DNA of 64,000 nt from Dryococelus australis (lineage: Eukaryota > Arthropoda > Insecta > Phasmatodea > Phasmatidae): contig CM056994.1 of NCBI GenBank assembly GCA_029891345.1, positions 143,118,457 to 143,182,456 of the forward strand. The letters run 5' to 3'. The translations under genes and the position numbers were made by a program. How positions within the stretch are numbered: position 1 is the stretch's first letter; the number at the start of each line of letters is the position of its first letter. This document shows positions 10,801 to 22,951 of the stretch, piece after piece. The notes below the pieces were generated by a model. The model saw only the letters and a list, made by a program, of their open reading frames with translations. It had not been told where the DNA came from and did not search any database.

Positions 10801-13800
10801 ACTATTTTCTACATAGCCGGTATTCTGTATTGATTAATTCTACTTTCGTTTTATTCTTATATTCATGATATTACTGATGTATGAAAATAATTTAATTGCT
10901 TTACTGTTTCAAACACTTTAACATATCGATTTTCCTGAAATTATTAATTAATATTGTTACGGTGGGCACTAGCGTGAACCTGCCCTTGAACTATCATACC
11001 CTCTGAACGCACCGTTCAGAGGATATGTTACCACAGTATTCAGGAAAATTTGCGAATATCTAAGGCGAAAGAATGCCAATACGTCACTAGCCACAAGGAC
11101 ACATCAACACTGGCCTACGGGAACAAAACGAGCTCTTATCAGTTTCGCCACTAGCCCGAAGGTAAACCAGAACAATTTTATAAAACATAATCATTAATAA
11201 AAGCGTATCGCATCCAGAAAGGCGGTCTGTCTGCAGCCAGCCACCGAGACAAGAAGATGCATCGTGCACGACCGCCGTTTTCCTAATAACGACCAGCCTA
11301 CGGCGACAACTCAACATAAGGTTAGCGTGCAGATGTGGATGTTAAGGATAAACTAAAAATGGGGCACTAATTAAAATATATATCCTTCCGCGCGTTACAG
11401 TAACTGTAATTGTATTATAATGTTTGAAATCCTGATAAAACTAATTATAACCCTTTTTATACTTTGTAAAGTGTGCGTTATGATTTACTAACTCCCAATC
11501 TAAAATGCTAACTGAATATTTTATATAGTAAATATATATTAACCATTACAATATTTTCGGTAACTAACAATATTGTAATTAAAATTAGCAAGGTGGGTTT
11601 ATGGCTTTAGGTTTGATTGCAAAATTTTCTGGTTCGTTATATATTAAACCAATTACTGTGCTTACGAATAACGTTGTATTGAATAACAACCATTCAATTG
11701 GATGGAATTTTTTTTATCACTGTTTTGTGTGTAAAATATTCAACTTGTTTTTGCTCTGCTTTCAGTGCCCATAAGATCACACTGTTTTGTTTATTATACC
11801 TTCCCAAATACTTTTGTTACCAACCTAACTGGCTATGTTGGTAATTTGTTGGTTTCTAATGCAATTATTATCATCCCAATGCAAAATTCGTGAAACAACA
11901 TACACCGCTAATATAAAACTCATTTTAGCCGACTGCTCAATCTACCTGGAGTCTTATAGGCCTCCTGAAGTAGTCTAAATTACTAACTTAAATTATTTAC
12001 AAAAAATAATATTATCACATTTTTGCCGAAGTTGCTGAACCATTATTATGTTACTAAAACAATATAATAACGTGCAAGGTGACGTGGTCGTATGGTGACA
12101 AACTGCATGCATTATAACCCAGAGGTTATAACATTGGTGCCAGCGAGTTGTTTTTCTCGTTTTGTGAGCACTAATAGAAACATTTCCTCCTCCATATATT
12201 TTTTCCATGATAGTGGTTTTAGAAAGCATCATAAAAGAAAACTTTGTTTCCAGTTTCCACTTCTCGAAAATATAAGTTGATATTATTGTCTTAATTTTTA
12301 ATACTGCCAAAATATTTTTTGCAAACTTTTGAACAAATTTTTGTAGCGCTAAAAAAAAAAAAAAAATTTCTTTTAAAGTACAAACTGGTTTCCGCAGTGT
12401 ATCAAAATGAGGACATTAATGCGTAAATTATTTTTTTCTCTATTCCTTTGATTTTTTATTAAGAACGAAAACTCGGAATCTTGACGAAATTCCCCAAGAT
12501 GTGCCCAAGTAATATAGTAGAAATACCGAAGTAACTATCACGGAAGAAATAACAATTTTGTAGGAGGGAGCTCCACTTGCCTTCTTTAATGCACTACTAC
12601 CCTCCGACGGCATGTATGCTAACAGTAGCCGGTGTTGAAACCGCAGCATGGGAAATGTGAGACACTGTGCGTATTTAAGCTGCGTAGTAACCATTTCGGA
12701 GTCCCCGAATTGAACTAGTGCACGGTTATATAAGTCACACGGCTTTAACTGAGGTAAGCAGATTGTTTACTGAAATTAGTGCTTCGATATGCGACTACAT
12801 TAATTCTGACAATGCTGTAAAAAAAAAACTTTATTAACAAATTAAGCAAACAGTCGTTAGTTTTCGTGGAACCGCGTTCTCTGGGGTTAAAACCAAATGT
12901 AAACTCACGTCACATCATTACTGAACCATGCGTACTGGTTAGAAGTTTTGACAATTCTTGAGCCATTTTTGTAGACATGCGCAGAGGACAAATATCAGTC
13001 TATATTGTCTTCAGTTTGTGTTTGAAGCTACAAACTTAAATAATATAATTGCAAAGAAGGCGTAAGTAAATATCTGCATGACTTTGTAGGTGGTACGATG
13101 GCAAACAAAAAGTAGCTGTGTGATCGCCTCCACGTGGCGTCGTCAGGAGACGAGCTAGTTACACTTACCTTCCTACTCCCTCCTGGTGAATCTGAATGGC
13201 GTTCAACAAATGTTTCGGCAGTTCCAACGTATTGCAGATTTTCCTGTTATTACACGGGATAACATTCTGAAACATGTATAACAATGGCGGAAAATTACGT
13301 TTTAAAAACTAACGGATTGCAAGCAGCAGTAGTCAGTTAGCCCAAATGTGCAAATCTGCTTGTTCACGAACAGCCCACGAAAGGTTTCCATAATCAGTGA
13401 ACGCCCGTAATGCACCCGCAGAGGCGCGTGGCCCACATGATGTATCTTGACCGTTGTATGTAGTTGACAACACCTAGACCCCTGTTCAGGTAACTTCCAT
13501 GTAGCGAAATATAGGGTAAATATGGAGAGATGTCCCAGTGGGAGAGATACCCCAGTCCATCTAGTTCGCAGGATTTCCGCGAAGTGCGAGGTCTGGATAT
13601 CAGTCGGAACCGAACGAGCCAAGCAAAATTACGTTCAAGTTTTGTGTTTGATTGCTAGTTTCTCACCAGAAAGGTAATTTCAAAGTTTACGTGTGTTGTG
13701 TTATAATATTGTGTGTGTACTGGACCTGTGTATCATACGCGAGAAACATAAATCCTGCGTTTTGTGAATGTGATGTGAAACTACGTTCATTACAGTGAAG

Positions 13801-14325
13801 GTAACCTCTTTCGCAGCCATATTACTCTAAACACATACTTTAAATTAATGTGGGGCATCTATCCCACACAAAAGGGCAAATCTCCGAGAGGCCATGTGGC
13901 GAGACACCCCGAAAAATAAACTAAGCTGCTTTGTAATATACACTAGTCTTATGGAAGATTCTCATGGCAATGTGTTACTATAGAGTAAACTTGATGTTAT
14001 GGAAACGTATTTAAAAATTTTAAACGGTATTCAAAAAACATTTTAGTATAGGCGTAGGCTGGGTAGTTATGTTAGTGTTTGTTTTCATTAGAACGAACAG
14101 ATAATAATGTTTTAGAGTTTAAAACATTCGTATGTAGGCCGACACGTCATTATCTATTAATTAATAAATCTGTTGAAAATCTGACCCTGTTACCTGCACA
14201 GTGTAGTATGTTTTAGGCCCTATAAAATAACACTTGCAAACACAAAGCATATTGGAGAAATTAACAACTTCAAATATCGTATTTCGGCACAAAAAAGAAC
14301 TCAATTAAAAGAAATACGGGATGGA
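7860..14325. other. AT-rich region with no gene recognised
   Basis: No coding family, RNA gene or clear element was recognised. The longest open frame (8660-9346, minus, 229 codons) has a hydrophobic, low-complexity translation without motifs. A more GC-rich patch at about 9890-10180 and another at 11080-11300 may be repeat remnants. Around 13520-13600 and 13850-13910 there are GGGACAT/GATACCCC-like words reminiscent of DNA-transposon ends, but I could not define an element. Confidence 0.4.
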
Positions 14326-14329
14326 GTAG

Positions 14330-14405
14330 TGGTTCCGACTGTGGGGTATGATGTCGGGATTCTGGGCTCGAATCTCATTGCTTGCTAACTTTTTTAATAA
14401 TAGTA
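14330..14405 (+). repeat. tRNA-like SINE head fragment
   Basis: A TGGAGTAGTGGTT word resembles a Pol III A box. About 35 bases later GGGCTCGAATCTC resembles a B box, and a T-run follows. This is the layout of a tRNA-derived SINE head, or of a decayed tRNA pseudogene. I see no cloverleaf good enough to call a functional tRNA. Confidence 0.4.
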
Positions 14406-16061
14406 AATTAAATACAATAATAGTTTCTGTGCATCATAAAGTAGTTTCAAGATAAAAAAGTAGAAATTACACCTATTTGTATACTTTTCATTCGAATCAG
14501 TGGGAAACCACTGATTGTTTCAGTGAAAAATTTCACTGATAGAATAAATGACGACTGACTGCAGTACTTTAATTGAATGTAGGCAAATAATTACCTCTAG
14601 ACCGTTACCTCGCCATCTGACTATTACGACAAATTTAAATCGTAAGAGGAAAATACATGTGTTATAATATTGCTGCGAAATCGTATAGTTTGAAATGGTT
14701 TGCTTATATTTTTCGTTTTTGGTTTGATTGGTACCGTTAGGATAGTTAAAACGAATAGTACATATTAGTGCACTCTCTTCAACGCATTAAATGCAATTTA
14801 AACCTTCAAACAGAGTTTCAATAGTCTATTACACTTGTTTGTAACAGGAAGTTGTTTATCGCCCGGTTTATCGCACGGAAGTGGCGCCTTCGTGGGGCCC
14901 GGAAGTACATCCGGCGATAGTGGCGCAATGCTGAGCTGCACTGATAAGATACGGGGAGCTGCCGCGCAGTTGACACAGTTGCATGTTAAATCCCGAGCGA
15001 CTAAGTTATAGTAGTAGGAGCGGGTTGATCCTGAACTTTTCTGATTTTTTATTTGTTTTGGTACCTTGTGTTGTGGCATGTATGCAAGTTGTATTCATAG
15101 TTTACTTTCTTTCTCCATATTATATTAATATTTACGATACTTAATAGTTTCGATTAGGCCTATGTGTTTTTGCAGTTTTGATGCTGACATATATCACAGG
15201 CGTAATCGCACTTCAGGTTACTACCCGAAGAAGCTGTAATGCAATATTTTGTCTTTTACAAAGGATGTTAATGAGGACGATATATCCTGGACAGTTAAGG
15301 TCATGTGTATATAGAAGAAAGTTATAATCTAATGTCTTTTTGTACCGTTTCGGTCTACAAGGGATAACTGCTAAAGTTGGTACTGGTGTTTTCGAACTGT
15401 GTTTCTTCAGAAAGTCTCATGTCGTGAAGGATCCTGTACCAAAGGAGATTGGTGACATTACTGTTCGTAATATAATATGTTGGAACATTTTTTCCAGTTC
15501 ACGAGGAGAAGGTGGACAGTACATATGTAATTAGTGTATTTGGCAATGTGTCTATCTTTATGCATTTGAAAATGAAGATGGAAATCAGTGATAAGATTTG
15601 GTTGTAGCAGAAATTAATTTGCACTACTGGTGACATGCATATTCTTGGTCATATGAAGTTGCATTTCAATTTGTAAAAGGGGTTAAGGGGTCAACTCTGT
15701 TTCATCAGTTAAATTCACTGAAGTGACTGTTGTATCAGTAAGATACATTTGACTGATTGTAACAGTGAAATTCTCACCAGGTGAGGGAGCGGCTGCGATC
15801 GGCCCTTGGGCAGCGAGGGTGGACGACAGTAGTCAAACAGACACCCACCTCTCTTGGAAACTCCAAACCATCCACCAACATTGGATGGAGGCCTCGGTTC
15901 TACACTACATGACATACAGGAGCTTATACACATACTTCGCGATGTGCACTTCACCCAGCCAATATCACACATATGACCATATTTTGGTACCATATGGGTA
16001 GGAAAACAATTGCAAACAAGCAATTACTGTTGCTAGTGACACTTTCATCACTCCCAAAGTA
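14406..16061. other. Unassigned sequence, possibly LINE 5' region at the right end
   Basis: No gene was recognised in most of this stretch. Directly upstream of the LINE ORF2 start, a plus-strand frame around 15840-15990 (with stops) reads like the C-terminal end of a LINE gag-like ORF1 (LHDIQELIHILRDV). This is weak and rests partly on its position. Confidence 0.3.
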
Positions 16062-16290
16062 ATGGCTAATTCTAGAGTAGAACACCCACTAAACCTACTA
16101 AATTGGAATGCTTGTGGGATCAAATCCCAGATATGGGAACTAGAACAACTACTGATAATATATATGGTATTGATATAGAATTCATAATAGATACTAAACT
16201 GGAAAATCAGAATAAAATCAAATTTTCGGCATATAATGTTATTGTATAAGAGAGGAATCACAAAGTGAGCCATGCTACGGATGATCTCTC
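16062..16290 (+). pseudogene. Jockey-like LINE ORF2, start of the endonuclease domain
   Basis: ATG at 16062 opens a frame whose residues 11-30 (LNLLNWNACGIKSQIWELEQ) match the first conserved block of apurinic-like LINE endonucleases, with the WNA/N core visible. A decayed version of the next block (TKLENQNKIKFSAYNVIV) follows. Coding likeness stops near 16270-16290. The endonuclease continues, still on the plus strand, only at about 18370. This piece and the larger piece downstream are therefore probably one LINE copy split by about 2 kb. Stops occur within the piece. Confidence 0.65.
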
Positions 16291-18340
16291 CTAACATAAT
16301 TTTTTTCCTATTTCTTTTCTACCAATACACGTTTTTGAAAAGCCCATTTTATTTATTTCTTTATTTATGATCTTTCCATGTTTCCAGTTGGAACACCACA
16401 ACTGTGTTAATGTAAAAAAAATGTAATTTTTTTTATTTAATTGGGCAAACCAAAAAAATTTATATGTGTTAAGGTTATTGGCATTTATAACCTTTATCAC
16501 TGATGGTGAAAATATTGTTTTCATTTCACTCTTGTTTGCCAAGTATTAAAGTCATAATATACTATATTATGTCATTGTGTATCTGCTGCTTCTCACTTCA
16601 GAGGGCAGCACCTGTAACATATAAGAAATGCTGTCATTATGTTCATTTAAAACATTTGTTCAAATTACTCATTTTACTGCTGCGTTAGGTGTTTATATGG
16701 AACATTATTGTCTTTTCTTGATGATGCTCAACACTCTGTGTCAATTCTGAACCATACTGGACAATATAGTTCATGTTAATTTGTCATAAACCATGAAAAA
16801 TTAAAAAAAAAAACAAAATCCTGTCAGTATCATATCATGTTGTTATTCCATTAACAACTTTAATTTGTGACTCTATGATTGTGTCTGTCCACAGCTAGGA
16901 TAGGTCGCAGAACTAGTATCGTAATAACATAAAACATTTGTATCAAACTTTTGATTTTTCTTCCTGTAATGTGTTATGCTTGTTTGCTACCTTTATTGTA
17001 ATTTATTTAATGCCAAACCTTTTATTTGTTTTGTCGTTACGTTAATTATGTTTAAAGGCAATGTGTAATTTTGTATTGTATTTAACTCTGCGATATGGGT
17101 TTTCGATAATTATCTACTGGTTATGTCGCGAATTTGGAACATCGTACAGTCACTGCCGTACGTGAAGGAATGTGATGACCCTGTCTTCTACGGTTATTAC
17201 TTCCACATGATGTAGTTGGTTTTGAAAATTTCTACCTGTCTTTCAGCTCTTTTATGGCGTAAGTGCCATACTTCACCACCTAGTGCTGTACCCCGGCTAC
17301 ACAACATAGCCATTTTGGTGATGTGATCACACTCGTGCTTTTCAAGTGATGGGATCGTGGCCCACTTTATGATTTAACAACAGTGGTGTGTCGACTCCTC
17401 GGCCACCACCTTTTCATCTCTTGGTCAGAAAAATGATCTTATTGTGTGTGATTTTTTTATTACTGCATGACACCATGGCAGTGGCTGCCTTCAACTTGCT
17501 GCAAGATGTTTTATTCTGGATTATAATATCCTTGAAAACAACATGTTAGAAATGTAATACTTGCCTTGTTATATGTCTTGGCATGAAATGGTGTGGACAA
17601 CAATAAAACTGTTCTATTTAAAAATTTTAAGTTCGTTGGTCCCAAAATAAAATAAACGATAAAGCGAGGAAGCTGTAGCTAAAAGGGTAAATTTCGGGAT
17701 TACCCTAAGTTGTAAAAAAATAAAAATATGAAAACAAAAATTAATCTGAAAAAAAGGGGTCTGTTAACTGTAACTAGTTTGAAGCAACAGTAATACTCAT
17801 AACACCAATTATTGGTCTGTTTACATATTATAAATATTTTATCTCTTCTCGATGTGTGCATGGTAAGAAAAAAGAGGGTGAAATAAAAACCCAAACTAGA
17901 AAAAAAAATTATTTATTTAAAAAAAAAGAAAATTAACTATATATACTACCTTTTTTGTAAGTGCGCATTCGTGTTTCAACTTATTTATTGACGAGAGCTC
18001 TAGCGTTTTTTTCGTACTTTTATGTGTACTAAAAGAAACCTACAACCTGAATGGAGAACAAGGTAAGAGAGTGGAGTAAGATGTTTAATAATTATTTTGG
18101 GCATGATTATCTATTTATACACTGAAGAATTGCACGTGGGAGTGGAGATACTTCGTTTCACGTCCTCTTCTGGGGCACTTTGGTATTTATGTTGGGGCCA
18201 GCAGCTGGGGTTTTCCTTTTGTTGGAAAGCACTGGCTATTTTCTTGTCCCCCGATATGGGGCGCCAAGAGGTAGCTCAAAAGGAGGCGGAACAGACATAA
18301 ATATTAAAAATAACGTACATCATAACGCAGTAAAAATTAA
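16291..18340. other. About 2 kb of sequence splitting the LINE endonuclease
   Basis: The DNA between the two halves of the endonuclease has no recognisable coding content. It contains homopolymer A-runs (16800-16815, 17890-17935) and otherwise AT-rich sequence. I could not find matching terminal repeats or target duplications, so its type is unknown: a non-autonomous insert, several small inserts, or diverged LINE-unrelated DNA joined by rearrangement. Confidence 0.4.
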
Positions 18341-20240
18341 TGTGTTAAGTAAGATATAAGCCAAAACAATAGAAATTAAAAATTACCATACCCACATCCA
18401 AATGGTGGCTGCATATTGTCCCCTAAATTAAAATTTAAACGAGTATGACTTATATGATACTATGGGCGATACGGAATATTTTTGTTGCAGGTAATCTGAA
18501 CAGTAAAAATAAAGAATGAATATGCTTAAATGGTAATACAAACCGCAGAATACTAAGCAGACACGAAGATAAAAATAATTATGTAATTTTCCACATCCTA
18601 AACCTACACACCAAATAATGGCAGGAGACCAGATAAATTAGACATAGAATCGGAAGTTATTTAAGAATTATATCCATATCTACTCCCAGTCTTTGTAAAA
18701 TCAATCTAAAACACGCAAAGACCTAATAATAAATGCACTATAAAAGAGCAAGTAACTGACTGGGAAGGTTTCCAGAAAAACTAAATAGAAGAATTTGAAA
18801 CCTCACCAGAAATAAATGACGAACTGTAACTTAATGTACAAATGAAATTATTTAATTTAGACATACAGTGAAAGAAACAGTAAATCAGAACACTAAATAT
18901 GGAAAAATGGAAGTATACAAGTGGAAATTACGCAGTATTAGACTATTTAATAGCCCTAAAGCACCAGGCAAGAAATAACTTTCAAAGCACCAGGAATCCC
19001 GCAATTAATACTGATTATAATAGTGTTAAAACACTTGTTAAATGTGAACTAGAGGAATTAAGAATCAAAGACTTGAGCGAGGCCACCATAAACGCAGCTA
19101 AATATCCAAAAGAAATGTCCCAAGAATATGTATTTACTGAAAGAGATAAACCCCAACACTATGGCAAAAAGTCTCGAAAAAGTTCTCTCCCAATAAAGAT
19201 ATACAGGATAAACAATTCACTCAATCAGTAAATAACGACATAAACGGATACCTAAAACTAAAATAAATATCGGAATATGAGCCAATCACACTAAAGGAAC
19301 TACAAAAAATTATTAAAACACGCCCAATAATGATGGTGGTGGACCAGACAGAATAAAATACTAAGCCTTAGAAATTACCGTTATTTGACTTAGAATATTT
19401 GTTAAAAATATACGATTCAATGTTTAAACTATGCAGATTTCCACAGGTATGAAAAATTAAAAAGTAATAACCTCACCGAAACCTGGAAAAGACCCAACTA
19501 CACCAGAAAACAGACGGCCAATATATATACATATATATTATAAGAATTCCAGAAAACGAATATGTTTTCCGAGCCAGCACAGCACCTTTCACTTGATAAT
19601 TAAAATAGTCAAAGACATAGCAGATGGTTTTAATAATAAAGAACAAAGATATACGATAGTAACTTTTCCAGATGCAGAAAAAGCATTTGATAAAGTCTGG
19701 CTACCAGGACTAACATATCAAGTAATAAACTATAATTAACCAGCAACTAATGTTATTTATTAGCACATTATTTAAATAATATACGTGTTTACTTAACATT
19801 AGATGAAACAGACTCTATTAATAAAATTGCAACATCAGGCTTACCACCAGGGATCAGCACTTTTCCCTTTTCTCTACTTTATATACACAGCTGACATCCC
19901 TATACAGAAGTACGAACAAATTTCAATATTCAAATGCGCGTCGACGATACAGCAAAAATAAAGCAACATTATACCTTAGAATTTGCATTAGTAATGTTAC
20001 AGAGGTAAATGACAATCCTAGAACAATGGTACACAAAATGGTGAATAAAAGTAATCCCCGGAAAATCAGAAACAATAATCATTACAATAATCATAAAATG
20101 TTACCAAAACCGCCCACAGAAATAATATTATTTAATAAAAAAAATTTCCGTATGTTAAAAAGGCAAAATATCTACGTCATAAGAGCTATGTCGCGACTCT
20201 CAGGAAAGGATACTGACGGAACTGCTAATCATGCATAAGA
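18341..20240 (+). pseudogene. Jockey-like LINE ORF2: rest of endonuclease, linker and reverse transcriptase
   Basis: The second half of the endonuclease is visible as MVAAYCPLN and GNLNSKNKE (family pattern: AYCPP, then GDFNSKN), followed by a decayed PTH block. The linker at 18750-19230 holds a recognisable YLIALKHQARNNFQSTRNPA segment typical of this LINE group. The reverse transcriptase follows: SPKPGKDPTTPENRRPI, then a degraded FDKVWLPGLTYQ block (catalytic-core region A) and HQGSALFPFLYFIYTADIP. The YxDD block is lost or unrecognisable near 19935 (the sequence reads CASTIQ). Many stops and frameshifts show a dead copy. The 3' end near 20240 has no clear poly(A) tail. Confidence 0.7.
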
Positions 20241-20661
20241 TAGGAAATGCGACTAACCGCCAGGAAACATGTATTCATTCTAGCATGGCAATATTTTTGT
20301 CTGATATAATTGTGGTGTGCATGTGACAGGGCATGGCTGGGCGGATGTTGCAGCATTACATCGCGCAAGCTTCTCCTGTTTCCTGCTGGCCATCCATCGT
20401 CTCAATACGATCGGTACTGCATGTCCTCGTGAGACAATCTTTTAAATAATATTTCCATATACTTCATACATTTAGCAAAAAAAAATTGAACTTTATGTAT
20501 ACAAGAGAAATATTTAAAAATAGTAAAATACGTAACCAAGTCAGTTTTGTTAAAGATGTATAATTTATTTACACAAATTAGAAAAAAACTACAAATGCGT
20601 GTTTTCTTAAATTCAATGCCAGCCAAATGACATTCGTAAAAAATTATTAAAAGTCTTTGCG
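20241..20661. other. Spacer with a possible minus-strand poly(A) signal
   Basis: No coding frame is supported. On the minus strand AAATAAATTATAC near 20560 could be a polyadenylation signal for the decayed gene cluster that ends at 20662. This is inference from position only. Confidence 0.3.
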
Positions 20662-21208
20662 TTAGATTTGACGCAGTTGAATTGGAATCTTCGAAGCATC
20701 TTCCAAGTTAAGGTCAGCCGTGGACGAACCCGTGTCGGTGACAGCAGCAGGTAACGTCATACGCGGACGTTTGCGGGTGTGCATTTCACTGTCCTATTCA
20801 GGACCCTGGAAATATTTCTTCTTATATATCGTGGTGTGGACACAATGACATGAACTTCTTTAGTTGGGACAGTTAGAGTAGACACCTAGCTGGTATTATT
20901 GTGTGGACATATACATTCCTGGGTGAAGCAGTCAGGGATGTGAATTTAGGTGCTCGTAGCATCGCCTCGGCTCGAAGTTGCCGCAAATTCTAGAACTTGG
21001 TCCGTAGTTGCCGGAAGAGGCACATCCTGGTTCACGTGACCAAACAATTCTCGGGAGTGCAGCAAGTTATTAACTGTTGTGTAGCCAGTGGTCCCACCCA
21101 TCATATTTTTCTCCGTAAGTATGTAGAGATCCGTACTCCCAGAATGAACAGGTTTTTTTAGAGTCTTCCGGGTATGATAAGACGTATATATTCTCTAGAT
21201 GGTGCCAT
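20662..21208 (-). pseudogene. Unrecognised decayed frame(s) downstream of the double-jelly-roll cluster
   Basis: Reading the minus strand from an ATG at 21206-21208 there is a short frame, a frameshift near 21170-21190, then more than 70 codons without a stop (including MMGGTTGYTTVNNLLHSREL). Stops near 20950 and 20890 interrupt a continuing coding-like frame. At 20784 an ATG opens 40 codons beginning MHTRKRPRMTLPAAV, a basic, nuclear-localisation-like start, ending at TAA 20662-20664. These may be one protein with a frameshift or two small ones. I do not recognise the family. Position and strand, about 120 bp past the exonuclease-like frame, suggest it belongs to the same element. Confidence 0.4.
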
Positions 21209-21328
21209 CTTGCTCCAAGGATGACTTGTACTCAACTGGCAACTAAATTATTTAAGGTTTATATTAATTCGATTTGTTTCGCATCGTGGAAGGACGTCAT
21301 ATTATACACTACTAAAGTTGTAACCATG

Positions 21329-21778
21329 TTATATCTCTGTGAAAAGAGTATGCCACTTGTAAAATAACTGTGCGTTTTTCGAAGCCCTCACTAAAGAACT
21401 CGGATCCATGTGTTTCCTCATTTTACGAAGGGAATGGAAGCCATGATCGATATGCATCTCCACTTTTAAATTGCACAAATTACTTAGATTTATTTTATGT
21501 TCGGGTCCAGCAATGTAAATCGGTCTTTGCATTAGCAAGTCACTCAGCAGTTTTCCGAACTGATAATACGGAATCTCGCCTTCGTCCAATTCCAATGCAT
21601 GGTTGTACTTGGTCAGCCAGATGTTTGTTTTCTTCCCTTCGCATCCAAAAGTTTCCACAATGGAGGGGGTCGTGAGGAGGTGAGTAAACTGAAGTTGCAG
21701 GTTCGAGACACGCCACTGCAATCCGTAACTGCGATTTCCTTGAGCACGTAGCCGCTCTGGAAACCTTGCAGATTGCAT
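21329..21778 (-). pseudogene. Small conserved companion protein of the double-jelly-roll element (possible exonuclease-like fold)
   Basis: The frame of 149 codons contains TNIWLTKYNHALELDEGEIP, YYQFGKLL and a late ENDLFYxWHTLF-like ending (AQLFYKWHTLFTEI). I recognise these as conserved in small uncharacterised insect proteins encoded beside double-jelly-roll proteins. The N-terminal part is read in another frame (LQGFQSGYVLKEIAV), so a frameshift lies near 21640-21680. The usual start of the family (a VQGF/KELAV block) supports a start close to 21780. It begins about 55 bp after the double-jelly-roll stop on the same strand. A nuclease role is my inference from the early D/E-containing and late histidine-rich blocks and is unproven. 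Confidence 0.6.
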
Positions 21779-21833
21779 TACATTGTTACGACTGTAAAGT
21801 ATGTTCCTACACCATACGTATTTATGCGCGTAA

Positions 21834-22789
21834 TTAACTAATGATTTTTACCAGGCCGGAAAAACAATCGTACTGAACGATCCTGTCGTGAAGTATCTAG
21901 CAGTAGGCGACAGTGTTTACGGGCATGTTTTCCTTGGTGATTATTTCGATCCGGCAGTCGACTGCACCATTTTAAACGCGCTCGTTTTGCTTCGATGTAT
22001 CGAATACTAGCAAAGATACCATGATTCAGTAATTTTCATGACTCAGAATAGAATGCTCCTCGTGTCCGTAATACAAAGTTTGGAATAGCAAATACATATA
22101 ATATGTCAGCTGGCACTTCCCATTTTCAAAGTTCATGTTCAAACCCACGCATGGGAAGCTTTCGCTGTTTTAAAATATCTTTCTGTTATCGACCTTGCAG
22201 TGGTCGAACGTAGACTTGATGGCTTTGATATTATGCTGCTTGTTCATCTGGAGCGCTAGTATGATGTAGCTTTGTTTTTCCGTGCTTGAATACTTTTTAC
22301 TACACAGTGATTTCGCTTAATAGTGGGTAAGTCTGGGCATGTAACCAGGCTCCAGTTGCTGAATGCTTTTCCGAACACTTTATCTTTCTTGGAATAATTC
22401 AACATCTTAACATGTTTGCGGATGCTAGGGGTCACATGAGGGACAAACCATTCTATGGTGTTCAAAGTAAGAGAGATGGGCTGCGGATTTTCATCTAGTC
22501 CCAACACAGCATCTAAATGCAATGTGGCTAGTATTACAACCAGTTCCTGCCTCACTCCTATTATTATTTTCTTATAATATTCGGCAAATCCCAGTAGCAA
22601 GGAGAGTAGAACCCATACTTCGAACCTGCCTTCGTCGAAAATGTGAATGGTATAGTCTACTTCGATTCCCAAGCCCGTCATCTTGACTGCGGAGAGGTGG
22701 TTGGAAATGGGCCATAGGTAATTTTTTGTCGACGAGGTAATGCCTGCATCTCGCGACTGGTCGACCGCGACACCATTAATCTCATACAT
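21834..22789 (-). pseudogene. Double-jelly-roll (capsid-fold) protein of a Polinton-type element, decayed
   Basis: ATG 22787-22789 opens MYEINGVAVDQSRDAGITSS. LLLGFAEYYKKIIIGVRQEL follows, which is the strongest signature of the insect double-jelly-roll family, then a WFVPHVTPS block and a LALQMNKQH block. After a frameshift near 22258 the frame continues with ILALQMNKQHNIKAIKSTFD, a YYMYLLFQTLYYG segment, LLVFDTSKQNERV and finally LHDRIVQY, a typical C-terminal motif. In-frame stops lie near 22168, 22029, 21976 and 21900. The likely true start is upstream, because the conserved reading extends back to about 22822 (HIFELV), so the N-terminal domain is missing or unreadable. In related elements this fold builds the virion shell. 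Confidence 0.8.
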
Positions 22790-22891
22790 TACTAGCTCGA
22801 AAATGTGCTGAATCCCTAAGTGTTAATAAAACACTTTTGGCAAAGGCATACTTTCTGTAGTTACTTTTTAAAGTAAGAGACACTCTAGCCA

Positions 22892-22949
<58 letters not shown>
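22892..22949. repeat. (CA)n(TA)n microsatellite
   Basis: CA dinucleotides pass into about 45 bases of TA. The tract lies about 70 bp upstream of the readable start of the double-jelly-roll frame and may have destroyed its N-terminal part. Confidence 0.95.

Positions 22950-22951
<2 letters not shown>

Noticed and set aside
14330..14405. Possible functional tRNA gene
   Set aside because: A- and B-box-like words are present, but I cannot draw acceptor and anticodon stems that pair convincingly, so I list it as a SINE-like fragment.
15715..16023. 102-codon minus-strand frame opposite the LINE 5' region
   Set aside because: It is covered by plus-strand frames next to the LINE ORF2 start. I take it as an antisense shadow of LINE sequence.
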